From Chloroflexota bacterium (GTDB taxonomy: Bacteria; Chloroflexota; Dehalococcoidia; Lucifugimonadales; GCA-2722455): a DNA stretch of 64,000 bases. The notes under the pieces were generated by a model. That model was not told the origin of the DNA and did no database searches. It saw only the letters and a list, made by a program, of their open reading frames with translations. Where the stretch lies: the NCBI GenBank assembly GCA_002722455.1, contig PBMB01000002.1:124001-188000 (forward strand), given 5' to 3'. Positions 9,065 to 17,024 of the stretch are shown piece after piece; position 1 is the first letter of the stretch, and each line of letters opens with the position of its first letter. A program made the translations under genes and the position numbers.

Positions 9065-9591
9065 TCTTTAAATAATTTTAAATATTCGGATTTAGGCGAG
9101 TATTTTTTATCTTTTTCTAATAATATGTATATTCTTTCTTCATACAAATCTTGAAGTAAAAGGTATTTTCTATGCTCAAATACATTTCCAACTTTTTCTA
9201 ATTCTTTTTCCATTCTTAAAAACAGTTCATCAAATTCAGATAATTGAAAAGAATTAACAGCAAGTAACATTTCACTTTTTTCTTCTGTTGTATATTTAAT
9301 TTTATAAATAGTAGCTTCGTCAGCAAAATAAGCATAGTTAATAAATATAAATCCAATAGAGATTATAAACATCAAGATTGCGTAAATCGTATTTGCCCAA
9401 GCTTCTATATCTTTATGAAATATGCCACTTTCTACTTTATTCTCAATATCAAAAAAGGCTAATGTAAAAATGAATGATATAAGTAATAAACCTATGTTAA
9501 ACATAAACACGGTAGGGGTGAGTCTTTCTTTGTATTTAAATATAATTGGGTTTAATTTGTCATTAAGCCTGAAATATTTTTCTTCCAACAT
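9061..9591 (-). CDS. Membrane/coiled-coil array protein 9 (176 aa)
   Basis: Short array member: N-terminal helix (MLEEKYFRLNDKL), two spans (about 29-48 and 66-90) and an acidic helical tail. It has the same order of parts as its neighbours but only two spans, like the subfamily at 13.9-15.7 kb. Function unknown. Confidence 0.7.
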   Translation of the reverse strand: MLEEKYFRLNDKLNPIIFKYKERLTPTVFMFNIGLLLISFIFTLAFFDIENKVESGIFHKDIEAWANTIYAILMFIISIGFIFINYAYFADEATIYKIKYTTEEKSEMLLAVNSFQLSEFDELFLRMEKELEKVGNVFEHRKYLLLQDLYEERIYILLEKDKKYSPKSEYLKLFKE

Positions 9592-9750
9592 TGTAATTCT
9601 ATCCTATAAATTATATAATATTTTAGCGTCCTTAATCAAGAAATCGGATTTCTTATTTAATTATATCTTTATCATAATAAGATAAACACATCAACAGTAT
9701 TTATAAAATATATTTTAAAAAGAAAAGCTTGTTAATTGATAAAAAACAAA

Positions 9751-9797
9751 AAAACGAACCATTTTATTAATTTTATAATATAAAAGAGTTCGTTTTT
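9751..9797 (-). terminator. Long-loop terminator of the DnaJ-like gene
   Basis: GTTCGTTTTT and AAAACGAAC arms separated by an AT-rich loop that can itself fold; followed on the - strand by T-rich sequence. Confidence 0.55.
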
Positions 9798-9819
9798 AAT
9801 AATTTTATTTCAATATTAT

Positions 9820-10701
9820 TTAATTCTTTAAATCTCTCATTAATTCCTCAACACTATTTGCCATAGTTTTAAATCCTTCATTAACTTCTTGAACAGTTTT
9901 TGGCATATTAATTCTTAACTCTATAAAGAACTTGTAGTTGAAAAAATCTGTTTTCGGCATTGCCTTACGATCATTGTTTTGTGTTAACTTATTAATTTTA
10001 AGTTTAATCTTCTTGTCAAAAAATTGAACAATATCTTCGCCACCTAAAAAGCCTTTAAATACATCTAAGTTATGTATTAAAATAATTTTATCATCTTCAA
10101 TGTAGGCTTTATCACTGTTTTTGTAATTAACTCTTAAAATTAAATCTTTTCCATTACTACCCTTTCCTTTCAACCTTAATTTAGAGCCATTTTTTGTTGT
10201 TGATGGTATTTTTACATTAATTTTTTGTCCGTTTTTATTGCTAATGGAGATGTTAGTTCCAACAACAACTTTATCAATATCAACAAACACTTCTAATTCT
10301 TCATAATCTGGCGATTTTGCTTTATGCTTTTGCCTACTACTTTTATGAAGTTCTCTAAAAAGGTCTTCAAAATTTTGGTGATTAAATCCTTGTTGTCCTC
10401 TCTGTCGTTGTCCTTGTGAACGACCAAATCCACCGAAACCGCCAAATCCACCAAATCCTTGAGCACCTTTTTCACCAAAAGAATCTTTAAATTGAAGACT
10501 TAGGTCATAATCACCTCTTTTTTTGTCATCACTGAGTGTTTCATATGCTCTTTGGATTTCTTGAAACTTTTCAGCAGCTCTGAGATCACTTTTGTTTTTA
10601 TCTGGGTGATATTTATTTGCAAGTAAACGATAAGCTTTTTTGATCGTTTTTTTATCTGCTTTTTTATCAACGTCTAAAATTTCGTAATAATTTTTTTCCA
10701 T
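9820..10701 (-). CDS. DnaJ-like co-chaperone (CbpA type, 293 aa)
   Basis: Start chosen at the ATG beginning MEKNYYEIL, behind GGTGA; an upstream in-frame start would add an unrelated 18-residue leader. J domain at 1-70 with the HPD motif at residues 32-34, then a Gly/Phe linker (about 78-95, [12 protein letters not shown]) and a C-terminal substrate-binding region (about 130-275). The CxxCxG zinc finger of DnaJ is absent, so the layout is that of CbpA/DnaJ class B. Such proteins stimulate the ATPase of DnaK, encoded at 45473. It stands alone among the membrane-protein array and lacks the usual dnaK linkage. Confidence 0.92.
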   Translation of the reverse strand: MEKNYYEILDVDKKADKKTIKKAYRLLANKYHPDKNKSDLRAAEKFQEIQRAYETLSDDKKRGDYDLSLQFKDSFGEKGAQGFGGFGGFGGFGRSQGQRQRGQQGFNHQNFEDLFRELHKSSRQKHKAKSPDYEELEVFVDIDKVVVGTNISISNKNGQKINVKIPSTTKNGSKLRLKGKGSNGKDLILRVNYKNSDKAYIEDDKIILIHNLDVFKGFLGGEDIVQFFDKKIKLKINKLTQNNDRKAMPKTDFFNYKFFIELRINMPKTVQEVNEGFKTMANSVEELMRDLKN

Positions 10702-10787
10702 TCTTTCACCATTAATATTTTTCGATATAATATCAAATATGGAAAATTTAATCAAGATTTTAATCGACTTTTTTTATCCCACAAAAA

Positions 10788-10796
10788 TGATATAAT
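10788..10796 (+). promoter_or_regulatory. Extended -10 promoter
   Basis: TGATATAAT without a good -35, upstream of the gene at 10817. Confidence 0.55.
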
Positions 10797-10816
10797 AAAC
10801 AAAAAGGAATTAAATA

Positions 10817-11305
10817 ATGAAAGAATGGATAGAATATACAGGTTTTTCAAATGAAAAAACAATAATAAATCAAGAGAAATTTGAAAAAAGAATGGGTATA
10901 GCTGAATGTGATAAAGTTGTATTAGATTTTAAAAAAGGCACATTAACGTTTAGTAATGAAAACAATTTTAGAGCGTGGTCTAATATCCAAATTGTTGGTT
11001 ATATAGAAAAAGAAGAAAAGATATGGACTTGGTCTTATCACGATGTAACAATTCCAGAAAAATCAAAAGATAAGATGGAAGAGGTAAAAGATTTTGGCGT
11101 TAAACACAATTTTATAGCATTGAAAAACAGTAATTGGTCTGCTGAAGAACGAGATGGTCTTCAAATGACAAGTATTGTTTTGACAATATTATCAGGAGAA
11201 TCCATTTATATTATAGAAGAAGACTCATATACTTATTTCTTGGTATTAGAGGATTTTCATTTATCTCCACCCCATGAAAAAAATAGACTTAGAGCAAAAT
11301 TTTAA
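10817..11305 (+). CDS. DUF6882-like protein (162 aa)
   Basis: The central W-T-W-S-Y followed by a Pro and a helical segment, then the C-terminal strand pattern ending in F-F/Y-x-V-L, resembles the DUF6882 family of small cytoplasmic proteins of unknown role. No signal peptide or membrane span. It has its own promoter, an AAGGAATT ribosome binding site and its own terminator, so it is monocistronic. The assignment is by recognition of the tryptophan-rich motif and should be treated as moderate. Confidence 0.6.
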   Translation: MKEWIEYTGFSNEKTIINQEKFEKRMGIAECDKVVLDFKKGTLTFSNENNFRAWSNIQIVGYIEKEEKIWTWSYHDVTIPEKSKDKMEEVKDFGVKHNFIALKNSNWSAEERDGLQMTSIVLTILSGESIYIIEEDSYTYFLVLEDFHLSPPHEKNRLRAKF

Positions 11306-11334
11306 TTGAATCAAAAGCATAATAATGTTAGAAT

Positions 11335-11361
11335 ATATCCTCCGAATGGGGGATATTTTTT
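11335..11361 (+). terminator. Rho-independent terminator
   Basis: 9-bp stem ATATCCTCC/GGGGGATAT (one G-U) with GAAT loop and T-run. Confidence 0.85.
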
Positions 11362-11374
11362 ATAGCGGTTTTTA

Positions 11375-11539
11375 ATGTTAATTTTTCTTTTAGTAAAAAA
11401 AAATGAAAGTTATTTATACAATAAATTATTCAAAGAAAAAATGGAAGACCTAAGTATTAAAGAAATCCAAAAAATCTATTTTGAAAGAAAAGAAATGGAA
11501 GAAAATGAAAAAAACGAATTAATAATTATGACAGAATAA
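11375..11539 (+). CDS. Small hypothetical protein (54 aa), possible remnant
   Basis: A 54-codon frame starting MLIFLLVKKNE and ending ELIIMTE, with its stop 9 nt before the next array gene. No clear ribosome binding site precedes the ATG; an internal ATG at 11441 is an alternative start. The ending resembles those of array genes at 13986 and 14615 (LLMTTR, ILMTT), so this may be the tail of a degraded array member rather than a functional gene. Confidence 0.4.
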   Translation: MLIFLLVKKNESYLYNKLFKEKMEDLSIKEIQKIYFERKEMEENEKNELIIMTE

Positions 11540-11548
11540 GGTCTAACG

Positions 11549-12319
11549 ATGAAAGAAAAATTAAAAAAATACATTGAACTTGCAAAGCAAAAAGAAAAAA
11601 TTATAAACGAATCTTTTACGGGTAGGTATGAGAGAAGTGAAATAATTAAAAAAAAAGAATCTGAAAAAACAAAATTTAATCTTCTCTTAAAAACAAACGG
11701 AGCATTAGTATTGTTTGGTCTTTATTATTCTTCGGGAGTACACACATACATAACAGGAGATCCAATAAATTATTTATTTTTCATTTCAATTTTATGTCCT
11801 TTATTGCTTACCCTTTTCGGAGAAGCAATAATTAGAAAGAAGACAAATGTAAGTAAAGAAAGTTATGGTAGTTTGTTGGCTTATTCATTTTTTCTTCATA
11901 TGTTAATACCAGTTTGCTCCTTTGGTTTTACATTGTTTTTTATTTCTGAACTTCAAGATATGATTGTTAAATCAATAATGCTAACTATTTTTGGTTTGAC
12001 AATAGGCACTATAATGTCTTATTTTGATTTTGTAACCATAGATTTAAAATACAAAAAGCATTTAAAGAAATACAATGAATTATCGGGTGATAAAATAGAA
12101 ACAGAAATGACGGTTTTATCAAAAGAATTAATGAAAGACGACATATCAACAAGAAAGGTTGTTGAATTGTCAAAAGATCTATCTCACGAAGATCATTTTC
12201 ATTTCAGCCCAATAATGAATGATATAAAATTAAAATATGGAAATATGAGTAAGTTCGATATCGCAAGAAAAGTTATTGAAAAAAGAAGTGAAAAAACTAA
12301 CGTATTAGTAAATGAATAA
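11549..12319 (+). CDS. Membrane/coiled-coil array protein 10 (256 aa)
   Basis: N-terminal charged helix (MKEKLKKYIELAKQKEK), spans near 48-64, 73-92, 108-135 and 140-160, then a helical tail. The tail has less coiled-coil character than in other members and contains several His residues (around 210-220). First full gene of a run of three array genes on the + strand. Function unknown. Confidence 0.7.
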   Translation: MKEKLKKYIELAKQKEKIINESFTGRYERSEIIKKKESEKTKFNLLLKTNGALVLFGLYYSSGVHTYITGDPINYLFFISILCPLLLTLFGEAIIRKKTNVSKESYGSLLAYSFFLHMLIPVCSFGFTLFFISELQDMIVKSIMLTIFGLTIGTIMSYFDFVTIDLKYKKHLKKYNELSGDKIETEMTVLSKELMKDDISTRKVVELSKDLSHEDHFHFSPIMNDIKLKYGNMSKFDIARKVIEKRSEKTNVLVNE

Positions 12320-12336
12320 TTAGGTGGAGACTTATT

Positions 12337-13128
12337 ATGGATTTTAAAAAAGAATTAGATAAAATAAAAGAATCTGAAACGTTCATGTATGATGATACGA
12401 CATTTCAAGATTACACAATAAAAAAAGAGAAAAAAAAGGCAGAAGAAAAAGAAGTGGAAGTCTTAACATATCTTATGCTTTATCTAGATCAACTGTTTTA
12501 TAGTTCATTAGCTATTGTTGTTTTACTTATACTTAGTAACAATATAAGTTTAAATATCTTTATTGATAAAAATGCTGTAAATCAGAGTGTAGAAATAATT
12601 TTATCAGTGTCTTATTTGTTATTATCAAGTGTGCAAATGTTTAAATTTTGGAAGAACAAATTTAATCAAGATAAAGTAAAAGAAAAAGATTTAGCTCTGA
12701 TAATGAAAGTTTCATTAGCAGTAGTTATAGGTATAGGCTTAACATTTTTCATTATTCCTAGTTTTACAGTGTTAGCACTCATTTTTCTTTTTTCACTTGC
12801 TGGATTTTTAACAAAAAGTAGTGAAAAAAAAGAAGCTTGGGGAGTATATAATGAAATACTTAAAAAAAATGAAAAAATAAAAAAGAGAGAAATTGCTTAT
12901 GAGAATAAAAAAATATTGGTCGCTAAATTAAAAGAAGATTTAAAATTACAAATGAAGTTCGTAGATTACGGAGAAAAGCAAAGTAAAAAAATAAAGTGGA
13001 AACAGAAAAATCTCTATTTCAGTGTTTTTAATTCCATATTTCCAGAAATAAACAATAGTGATAAAGAAGACCTGTTTTTAATATTGAAAGAAGAAAAGAA
13101 AGAAGAAGAAATGCTTTGCACAAGTTGA
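12337..13128 (+). CDS. Membrane/coiled-coil array protein 11 (263 aa)
   Basis: AGGTGGAG precedes the ATG. Charged N-terminal helix (1-42), spans near 44-70, 82-100 and a long hydrophobic hairpin at 118-150, then a Lys/Glu-rich tail. Ends with a single Cys near the C-terminus (MLCTS). Follows the 11549 gene by 17 nt. Function unknown. Confidence 0.7.
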   Translation: MDFKKELDKIKESETFMYDDTTFQDYTIKKEKKKAEEKEVEVLTYLMLYLDQLFYSSLAIVVLLILSNNISLNIFIDKNAVNQSVEIILSVSYLLLSSVQMFKFWKNKFNQDKVKEKDLALIMKVSLAVVIGIGLTFFIIPSFTVLALIFLFSLAGFLTKSSEKKEAWGVYNEILKKNEKIKKREIAYENKKILVAKLKEDLKLQMKFVDYGEKQSKKIKWKQKNLYFSVFNSIFPEINNSDKEDLFLILKEEKKEEEMLCTS

Positions 13129-13192
13129 TAATTGTTGACATTTAAGGAGAAAGCAATTACTATTTTAAAAATTTTTTGATAGGAGACTTACT

Positions 13193-13510
13193 TTGAAATC
13201 TTTAACAAAAATCTTTAAAGATTACTTAAAGAAAAGAAATCAAGAATCTTTACACTTAGAAGTTGAAGAAGTAAAGAGAATGAAGATAATTTCATTAGTG
13301 TTTTTTCTTTTTATTTACTTTATAACTCATATAATTTTAAGTTTAGATTTAAATAAATTATATCTATTATTTACAATACCTTTTTTGGGATTAATATATG
13401 ATAAGTTTATATTGTACTTTTCCTATAGAAAAAACAAAAAAGAATTAAAAGGTGAAAAATATGAAAAAAATAAGATCTATAATAACAATAATAGGGATGT
13501 TATCTCTTAA
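13193..13510 (+). CDS. Short membrane array protein 12 (105 aa)
   Basis: TTG start, supported by TAGGAGAC at the proper spacing. N-terminal charged helix, two membrane spans (about 31-50 and 54-74), then a short Lys-rich tail that is truncated relative to other members. Its 3' end overlaps the start of the exported protein at 13461, whose ribosome binding site lies inside this gene, so translation may be coupled. Confidence 0.65.
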   Translation: MKSLTKIFKDYLKKRNQESLHLEVEEVKRMKIISLVFFLFIYFITHIILSLDLNKLYLLFTIPFLGLIYDKFILYFSYRKNKKELKGEKYEKNKIYNNNNRDVIS

Positions 13511-13895
13511 CGTAGTTGCAGAAGAGAAAAAAGAAAAAGATTTTTATTATTATAATAATCACACAATAGAAAAAGTATTATATAAAGAGAAAAAGCCAAG
13601 TAAATACTTTGAAATCTTAAAATGTGGAGCTTATCATTGTTACGGTCAAAAAGGAAGTGATTTATATGTTACAGGGTTTAATGGTCAAGGTCAATTAGGT
13701 ATAAAAGATAAGTTATCTTTAAAAGATTGGCAAATAGGCTTGCGAAATATTGAATTTTTTAAAATTTATAATTTTGGTGGTTGTGTAAAAACAAAATCAA
13801 ATAAATATTTTGAAACAGGTAATGTAAGAAATTTGAATTCTTTTGGAACATTTGGAATATCAAAAGAATGGAAGGAAGTCGAAAATTGTTACTAA
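13461..13895 (+). CDS. Exported protein with an RCC1-like repeat (144 aa)
   Basis: ATG 13461 is preferred over an upstream in-frame GTG because AAGG sits 8-9 nt before it. Residues 1-20 form a signal peptide ending N-V-V-A before EEK. The mature part contains L-Y-V-T-G-F-N-G-Q-G-Q-L-G, which matches the blade signature of RCC1 repeats, and four cysteines likely to form disulfides outside the cytoplasm. RCC1 propellers need about seven blades; this protein has room for only two or three, so it is a fragment or a domain of a larger assembly. Overlaps the preceding membrane gene. Confidence 0.65.
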   Translation: MKKIRSIITIIGMLSLNVVAEEKKEKDFYYYNNHTIEKVLYKEKKPSKYFEILKCGAYHCYGQKGSDLYVTGFNGQGQLGIKDKLSLKDWQIGLRNIEFFKIYNFGGCVKTKSNKYFETGNVRNLNSFGTFGISKEWKEVENCY

Positions 13896-13898
13896 AAA

Positions 13899-13927
13899 AA
13901 AGAAGGCGAGGAAGCCTTCTTTTTTTG
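13899..13927 (+). terminator. Rho-independent terminator
   Basis: AAAGAAGGC-GAGGAA-GCCTTCTTT followed by T-run. Confidence 0.9.
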
Positions 13928-13935
13928 TTTTAAAC

Positions 13936-13964
13936 TTTGTTTTATAGTGATTTTGTGGTACAAT
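13936..13964 (+). promoter_or_regulatory. Sigma-70 promoter (extended -10)
   Basis: TTTGTT, 17-bp spacer, TACAAT with TGG just before the -10; drives the 13986-15699 unit. Confidence 0.6.
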
Positions 13965-13985
13965 TCAGAAAAATTGGGAGTTTTT

Positions 13986-14609
13986 ATGAATTTAGAAAAT
14001 CTAAGAAAATTTGAAGAAATTCAAGTAATACAAAAATATATTGCACCGTTAATAATAGTTCTGTCAGGATATCTATCGTTGTTTACTGTAATAAATGAAA
14101 TAATGATAACAGATTCACCATTTCTCTCAATGTTGATTCTTTTTTATATTTACAGTGTGTCAATATCAATACCAATTGCTTATGTGGGACATAAGATAGC
14201 AGAAAAAAACCATTTTACTCTTAATTCTATTTACGATATGGATTCTGTTTTAGCTTTCGTATATAAAAACTGGAAAGAAAAGAATGTAAAAGAATTAACA
14301 GCTATACTATCAAAAGAGTTCGATAAAAGTAAAGGTATTGATATAACGGATGAAGTGGTTGTAGCAGTAGATAGTCTTTTACAAAGAAAAATATTAGATA
14401 TAGTAGACGAAAAAACATTATTATATTTACGAGATAAAACTTGGGTGGGTAAGGATAAAAAGTACTTAAATTTATTAAATAAAAGATTATTAATGGTATC
14501 CCCTGAAATAGTATTAACAGAAAAAAGAGAATCTTTACTTAAAGAATTGGAATCTGTAGAAGAAAAACTGTTTAATGAAAATAAATCTTTATTAATGACA
14601 ACAAGGTAA
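13986..14609 (+). CDS. Two-span membrane array protein 13 (207 aa)
   Basis: ATG 13986 follows GGGAG; the in-frame upstream ATG at 13947 overlaps the promoter and is rejected. Charged helix 1-20, two spans (about 21-45 and 55-80), then a cytoplasmic helical domain that is longer and more globular than in other array members. First of a three-gene unit of similar two-span proteins (13986, 14615, 15187), probably a distinct subfamily. Function unknown. Confidence 0.7.
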   Translation: MNLENLRKFEEIQVIQKYIAPLIIVLSGYLSLFTVINEIMITDSPFLSMLILFYIYSVSISIPIAYVGHKIAEKNHFTLNSIYDMDSVLAFVYKNWKEKNVKELTAILSKEFDKSKGIDITDEVVVAVDSLLQRKILDIVDEKTLLYLRDKTWVGKDKKYLNLLNKRLLMVSPEIVLTEKRESLLKELESVEEKLFNENKSLLMTTR

Positions 14610-14614
14610 AAGCC

Positions 14615-15178
14615 ATGACAATTTTAAAAAAAGCAATGATAAAAGATGTAAAAGACTTGGAAAAAGTGGGGGTGCTCACAGAAATAAGAACAATATTGTT
14701 TTGGGTTTTCGTTTCTATAAGTATAGCTGTTATAATAGTTTTTGAAGATAGTTTTTTTGCAACGTGCGCTCTTTCATTGGCATTTTTAAGTTATATATAT
14801 CAAACAATAAAATATGGATTAAATATATCATTAAAAACAAAAGCGGATGAAATAAATACTTATTTAAATTTTGTGGATTCAAAAATAGTTTTTGATTATG
14901 TAAATAATATATCAGAAGATGAAAGTAATTTTGATGTACTTCTTAGTAAATTAATTGCAAGAAAACGTTGTAAGCAAATAGAAAACATGGAGGAAGCAAT
15001 TTTATTACTAAATCATAATTATCTTTTAAAAAATGAAGAAATAAGAAGAGTTTTAATAAATAGAATAAAATACCTAAAAGAAAAAGGGTCTTTTACAAAT
15101 TCAGAGATATCCCAGTTATCAGATATTTTAAATGGAATGAAAAAAGAAAATAATTCAGAAATACTAATGACAACATAG
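14615..15178 (+). CDS. Two-span membrane array protein 14 (187 aa)
   Basis: Second gene of the three-gene subfamily, 5 nt after the previous stop. Two spans near 27-45 and 50-68, then a helical domain rich in Ile/Asn. Its C-terminus (ILMTT) echoes that of the upstream gene (LLMTTR), supporting common ancestry. Function unknown. Confidence 0.7.
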   Translation: MTILKKAMIKDVKDLEKVGVLTEIRTILFWVFVSISIAVIIVFEDSFFATCALSLAFLSYIYQTIKYGLNISLKTKADEINTYLNFVDSKIVFDYVNNISEDESNFDVLLSKLIARKRCKQIENMEEAILLLNHNYLLKNEEIRRVLINRIKYLKEKGSFTNSEISQLSDILNGMKKENNSEILMTT

Positions 15179-15186
15179 GACAATAG

Positions 15187-15699
15187 ATGGAAAAAACATA
15201 TAAGACAGAATCAAGGCATATAAAAAGGTTAGCATTAAATGCAAGAGTAACTTTTCGCTGGCGAAAGTTATTGTTGGACTATCAACCTTTAATATTAATC
15301 TTTCTGATTTGTATAATGAATTGGTGGATAGTAGATAACGAAATAAATCATAATTATTATTTTTTGGTTTGGTTTGCCTTATGTGTAATTAGTATTCCAA
15401 TGTTTTTAATTTTAAATATTTTATTTTCATTTCTGACAAGATATAAAACATTAGAAGAACAAATAGAAGGAACAATGAAAGAATATTTAAAAGATCATTC
15501 TTGGAGACATATCTATTTATTAATGAAAAAACATAATTTTCCAGAAATTGTAAAAATAGCATTAGGTAAAATCTTGTATCAAAAAGTAATGAAGAAGACT
15601 AATAATGAAGAGTTGATATCAATAATAGAAAAAGACAATCGATTTAAAATAGATAAAGAAAAACGAATGTTTACAAAAGAAAAAAAAGAGGCTAAGTAG
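15187..15699 (+). CDS. Two-span membrane array protein 15 (170 aa)
   Basis: Last of the three-gene unit. Basic N-terminus, two spans (about 34-54 and 59-84), then a helical cytoplasmic domain of about 85 residues ending in a Lys-rich tail. The stop codon is inside the terminator hairpin. Function unknown. Confidence 0.7.
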   Translation: MEKTYKTESRHIKRLALNARVTFRWRKLLLDYQPLILIFLICIMNWWIVDNEINHNYYFLVWFALCVISIPMFLILNILFSFLTRYKTLEEQIEGTMKEYLKDHSWRHIYLLMKKHNFPEIVKIALGKILYQKVMKKTNNEELISIIEKDNRFKIDKEKRMFTKEKKEAK

Positions 15700-15710
15700 C
15701 CTCTTTTTTT
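15687..15710 (+). terminator. Rho-independent terminator
   Basis: AGAGGCT-AAGT-AGCCTCT followed by T-run; contains the stop codon of the upstream gene. Confidence 0.9.
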
Positions 15711-15731
15711 CATTTAAAACAAAGAAAAAGC

Positions 15732-15759
15732 TTGAATAAAATGCATCAAATGATATAAT
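15732..15759 (+). promoter_or_regulatory. Sigma-70 promoter
   Basis: TTGAAT, 16-bp spacer, TATAAT with TG extension; upstream of the methyltransferase unit. Confidence 0.75.
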
Positions 15760-15790
15760 ACTTACATGTTAATCAATAAGAGAATATAGT

Positions 15791-16303
15791 GTGGAATGCA
15801 AACTTAAATCATTAAAACTAAAAAGAGACACAAAACTTGGATTTGGGAAAAAAATGGGAAATCAAGTTTGGTTTCATAAATCTTACATTTCAAAATGTCT
15901 TTCTAAAAATGATATTGAGTTGTTTGAGTCAAACATACCAAAAGATTTTAATTACGAGATTATCAGGTGGGACAGTAAAAAAAGTGAGATCGCTTTTATC
16001 GAATGTAAAGATTTTAATTCATCAAACGAACCTATTGTTGGCAAAGTATTAAGAATGATAAAAACAAATTTTGGCTGTGAAGTTCTCAAAATCCAAAATC
16101 AACCAAAAGATCCACTAATCTATCATCACAAATGGATGTTTGTAAAAGACGATTATAAGGGATTCTCAGTTTCTGACAGTAAACTTAGAAGTATTGCTTG
16201 GAAAGAAGTCTTGGGAGTTGATAAAACAACGTCTAGTAAAATAGGAAGATTATCTTTTTGGAACAACTGGTTATTAGAAAAAAATCTAGAAGAGAGAATA
16301 TAA
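15791..16303 (+). CDS. Hypothetical protein (170 aa) in a methyltransferase unit
   Basis: GTG start about 30 nt after a good promoter. Not recognised. A soluble, basic protein with a mixed alpha/beta pattern, several aromatic residues (W-F-H-K, F-W-N-N-W) and no membrane span. It lies 2 nt before a methyltransferase gene, with a C5-cytosine methyltransferase after that, so a role in nucleic-acid modification is possible by context only. Confidence 0.6.
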   Translation: MECKLKSLKLKRDTKLGFGKKMGNQVWFHKSYISKCLSKNDIELFESNIPKDFNYEIIRWDSKKSEIAFIECKDFNSSNEPIVGKVLRMIKTNFGCEVLKIQNQPKDPLIYHHKWMFVKDDYKGFSVSDSKLRSIAWKEVLGVDKTTSSKIGRLSFWNNWLLEKNLEERI

Positions 16304-16305
16304 AA

Positions 16306-16953
16306 ATGAAATTACCAAAAGAATGGAATGTTTACAACACACCTGAAAAAACAGAACAAGCTATCACATCTGCTGGTACAGCACGTGCTCAAAAGCCAAG
16401 GACTTTAAAAATGTTATCCGCTACTAAATTAGTAAAAAATGGTAAAATATTATTAGATATCGGTTGCGGTCATAGAAATGAATTGTTCGAAGAAGGTCTA
16501 ATTTCAGAAGGTTTTGACTATAACGGCTGTGATCCTTTTAATAAAACAAAAGAATATAATTTAAAATCAATTCATAAATGTATGAATGGTAATGCTGATT
16601 TAGTTACATTAAATAATGTATTAAACACTATATCAGAAAAAGAAATTAGAAAATCTGTTCTAAAACAAGCAGAAAATGCGTTGAATAAAGAATCAGGCTA
16701 TCTTGTCATCTTAATTTATGAAGGAACAAGAACAAAAGAAGAAGCTAAAAATAAAACGCCATTAAATGAATTAAAACCTATTAAAACAAGAGACGGATTT
16801 CAAAATAGAATGAAAACAGAACGATATTTGGAAGAAGTTAAATCTGTTTTTCCACATTCAAAAATAGTAAATGTAAATGGAGCAAAATTCATAGTTGCTT
16901 CAAAAAATTTAAATTCGGAATTGGATTTAAAGAAAAGAACGTGGTTAACATAA
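16306..16953 (+). CDS. Class I SAM-dependent methyltransferase (215 aa)
   Basis: ATG 16306 follows GAAGAGAG and sits 2 nt after the upstream stop; a longer in-frame reading inside the upstream gene is rejected. The glycine-rich SAM-binding motif L-L-D-I-G-C-G-H is near residue 48-55. An acidic residue follows at the end of strand 2 (G-C-D-P) and a motif IV-like D-L-V-T-L-N-N-V is near 95-102. The substrate is not evident; the N-V asparagine stretch does not match DPPY of N6-adenine enzymes. Part of a unit with the 15791 gene. Confidence 0.75.
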   Translation: MKLPKEWNVYNTPEKTEQAITSAGTARAQKPRTLKMLSATKLVKNGKILLDIGCGHRNELFEEGLISEGFDYNGCDPFNKTKEYNLKSIHKCMNGNADLVTLNNVLNTISEKEIRKSVLKQAENALNKESGYLVILIYEGTRTKEEAKNKTPLNELKPIKTRDGFQNRMKTERYLEEVKSVFPHSKIVNVNGAKFIVASKNLNSELDLKKRTWLT

Positions 16954-16974
16954 AAAAACAAAAAAGGAGTTTGC

Positions 16975-17013
16975 AAAATTGCCTTTGCTGTGTTAGGGTT
17001 AAGGCAATTTTTT
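16975..17013 (+). terminator. Terminator or attenuator before the methyltransferase gene
   Basis: AAAATTGCCTT/AAGGCAATTTT, 11-bp stem with a 15-nt loop, followed by TTT and immediately by the ribosome binding site of the 17025 gene. It may end the previous unit or attenuate the next. Confidence 0.6.
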
Positions 17014-17024
17014 AGGAGAAAGAA

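Noticed and set aside
11361-11460. + strand ATG at 11404 opening a 16-codon frame
   Set aside because: Too short and lacks a ribosome binding site; the overlapping 54-codon frame is more plausible.
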